A stretch of DNA of 6,628 bases from Anaerolineae bacterium (lineage in GTDB: Bacteria; Chloroflexota; Anaerolineae; JAADDB01): the NCBI GenBank assembly GCA_015486895.1, contig WFQT01000051.1, positions 1-6,628 of the forward strand, given 5' to 3'. Positions 6,501 to 6,628 of the stretch are shown here, in pieces. The first letter of the stretch is position 1; every line of letters starts with the position of its first letter. Position numbers and translations under genes: made by a program. The notes under the pieces were generated by a model. That model was given only the letters and a program-made list of their open reading frames with translations. It made no database searches and was not told the origin of the DNA.

Positions 6501-6627
6501 AAGCCCGGGTGCAGTAATTATCACCGTGTGGCTCGCCGCGTATCGGATTGCCGTTACCCACGATCCAGTCGCCATCGTCCTCATCTGCTGCATCCCAGCG
6601 ATGTTGCCCGGTCTCGTGATGGCTTTC
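3535..6627 (-). CDS. Large C39-like peptidase/VWA/choice-of-anchor-X/Rossmann multidomain protein, 5' end beyond window
   Basis: The frame is open for 1030 codons from the window edge to TAG at 3535-3537, so the true start and any signal peptide lie outside. The following residues are numbered from the in-frame GTG at 6561, which is probably internal. Residues 1-155 look like a C39-like papain-fold cysteine peptidase: DNYC17TRASISAIVEYFGG, DTH113SVVMDGY and RVD131PW supply a candidate Cys/His/Asp triad. Residues 168-255 hold acidic DxDxDG calcium-binding repeats of thrombospondin type 3 kind (DTDGDGIVDFDE, DTDGDWVQD, DLDGDG, DPDNDGDGSVDG). Residues 272-375 look Ig-like. Residues 380-595 are a VWA domain with full MIDAS: D387-R-S-G-S391, GGTT at 457-460 and SDG at 489-491. 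Residues 750-765 (FDDGTHADGKADDGVY) match choice-of-anchor X domains. Residues 806-1008 appear Rossmann-like, possibly related to class I amidotransferase/ThuA folds but with GLGFGG where a nucleophile would sit. Few cysteines (17, 61, 71, 244, 271) suit an extracellular protein. It probably acts as a surface or secreted adhesin/protease; the substrate is unknown. Confidence 0.9.
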   Translation of the reverse strand, partial: ESHHETGQHRWDAADEDDGDWIVGNGNPIRGEPHGDNYCTRASISAIVEYFGGHLSQDRISYVHYGGGDPEGDLGHGHGLWPCESGSFGSGDCVFGWALNGTAPTSSRGKPTFNQAKGWIDAHRPILIVENHDTHSVVMDGYNTNGNLAHRVDPWTASSSWVSWSSWAVTEYHVPPAGASVRSDEVSVSADTDGDGIVDFDEINRFHTSPTSADTDGDWVQDKQDIREYVFDNAGNYNKRTADLDGDGLRKERDPDNDGDGSVDGCEDTNYNGKYEAALGETNNFSAASHQACVPTFEILQPVQDNPTNAGAYNNPDKILVQVKTATPPSSPVTYTAGDFSVKIGGQTSTVVAVYRVLDTHFLVVSPHTQASADYYDLEVTLQGTQSDKKTRAVFYLPKLRADQVVVIDRSGSMSSSGKMDAAKNAARAFIDHTNVDDMIGVASFASSAGPAMDYPLTTIAGATQWNAAKAAVNGLSAGGTTALGQGALLGYNEFKSKGQSDHDWAMALLSDGMENVTPYWSDPTVSGVIVPSRVVVHTVALGHDADRTLMSAIAGSTGGTPYEAGVDILPLAAAGVPSAGMNAPSVTPGPNLASTLPNRLADVYKAIGEEIGHQQRLGERTGTVSGRETFEVPVEQGLPEAIFAVNWDDPGSPIEMTLTDPSGDQVKPGYPGMRFQDDVTHQQYRIREPQAGVWVVDLRAREKVANYIFILSAWSPTTMHLAFGLPPAERTLGSRIPVLVVLADRKAIRGAEVWALVQGPNSDLVQNLQLFDDGTHADGKADDGVYGNLFTKTYQAGPYIVKASAWGVNNSKKSFVRHRTGGFQVLPRVAYIWSYDLTTANAYRNLLEANGFVVDFVHIDNVASTLWNSYSLVLVGPETGHQYDWGTPGAVAALQQYPVPIIGLGFGGSSLFSQMDLFIDWGQGWIGATRDLYVVDPSHQIWHSPYYVPVPTSRIVALYGKPSPYVAIYAPRPPSGITLLGRQSNSQTHYPLIRQDPRFLLWGYNAGPSAMTGDGQHLFINVARYMIGM

Positions 6628-6628
6628 C

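Noticed and set aside
1..6628. CRISPR array, tRNA or rRNA genes
   Set aside because: No regularly spaced direct repeats, no cloverleaf-like segment with a GTTCRA-type arm and CCA context, and no conserved rRNA stretches were seen on either strand.

Overview
The window looks like a stretch of bacterial chromosome. Moderately high GC, Shine-Dalgarno sites and large secreted multidomain proteins point that way. The best guess is a Chloroflexota (Anaerolineae/Caldilineae-like) genome. The basis is an embedded FLPVILQ motif resembling the (Y/F)LPLVLR motif I recall from secreted proteins of that phylum, together with lamin-tail, subtilase-like, C39-like, VWA and calcium-repeat proteins. This is inference, because no rRNA or housekeeping marker is present.

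Layout: apart from one short subtilase-like fragment, everything recognisable reads on the minus strand. From right to left in transcription order: (i) 6627-3535, a very large extracellular-type protein open at its 5' end, carrying a C39-like peptidase domain, calcium-binding DxDxDG repeats, an Ig-like segment, a VWA domain with a complete MIDAS, a choice-of-anchor-X-like domain and a C-terminal Rossmann-like domain; (ii) 3421-2656, a DUF72 (YecE-like) gene broken by one extra base in an A6 run; (iii) about 2640-934, a degenerate zone with a transposase N-terminal remnant, a subtilase-like fragment on the opposite strand, an unidentified ORF pair and the C-terminal remnant of an IS66 transposase; (iv) 858-1, a secreted lamin-tail-domain (LTD) protein with a strong ribosome binding site, running off the left edge.

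The two intact genes at the edges both encode exported, probably surface or extracellular proteins. The middle is a small graveyard of mobile-element pieces between them. The LTD gene starts only 75 bp beyond the IS66 remnant's stop, with a 28-bp inverted repeat in the gap, so insertion events may have reshaped its upstream control region. No CRISPR array, tRNA, rRNA or clear rho-independent terminator was seen. The most interesting object is the composite C39/VWA/Rossmann protein. No complete new defence or mobile system is evident.
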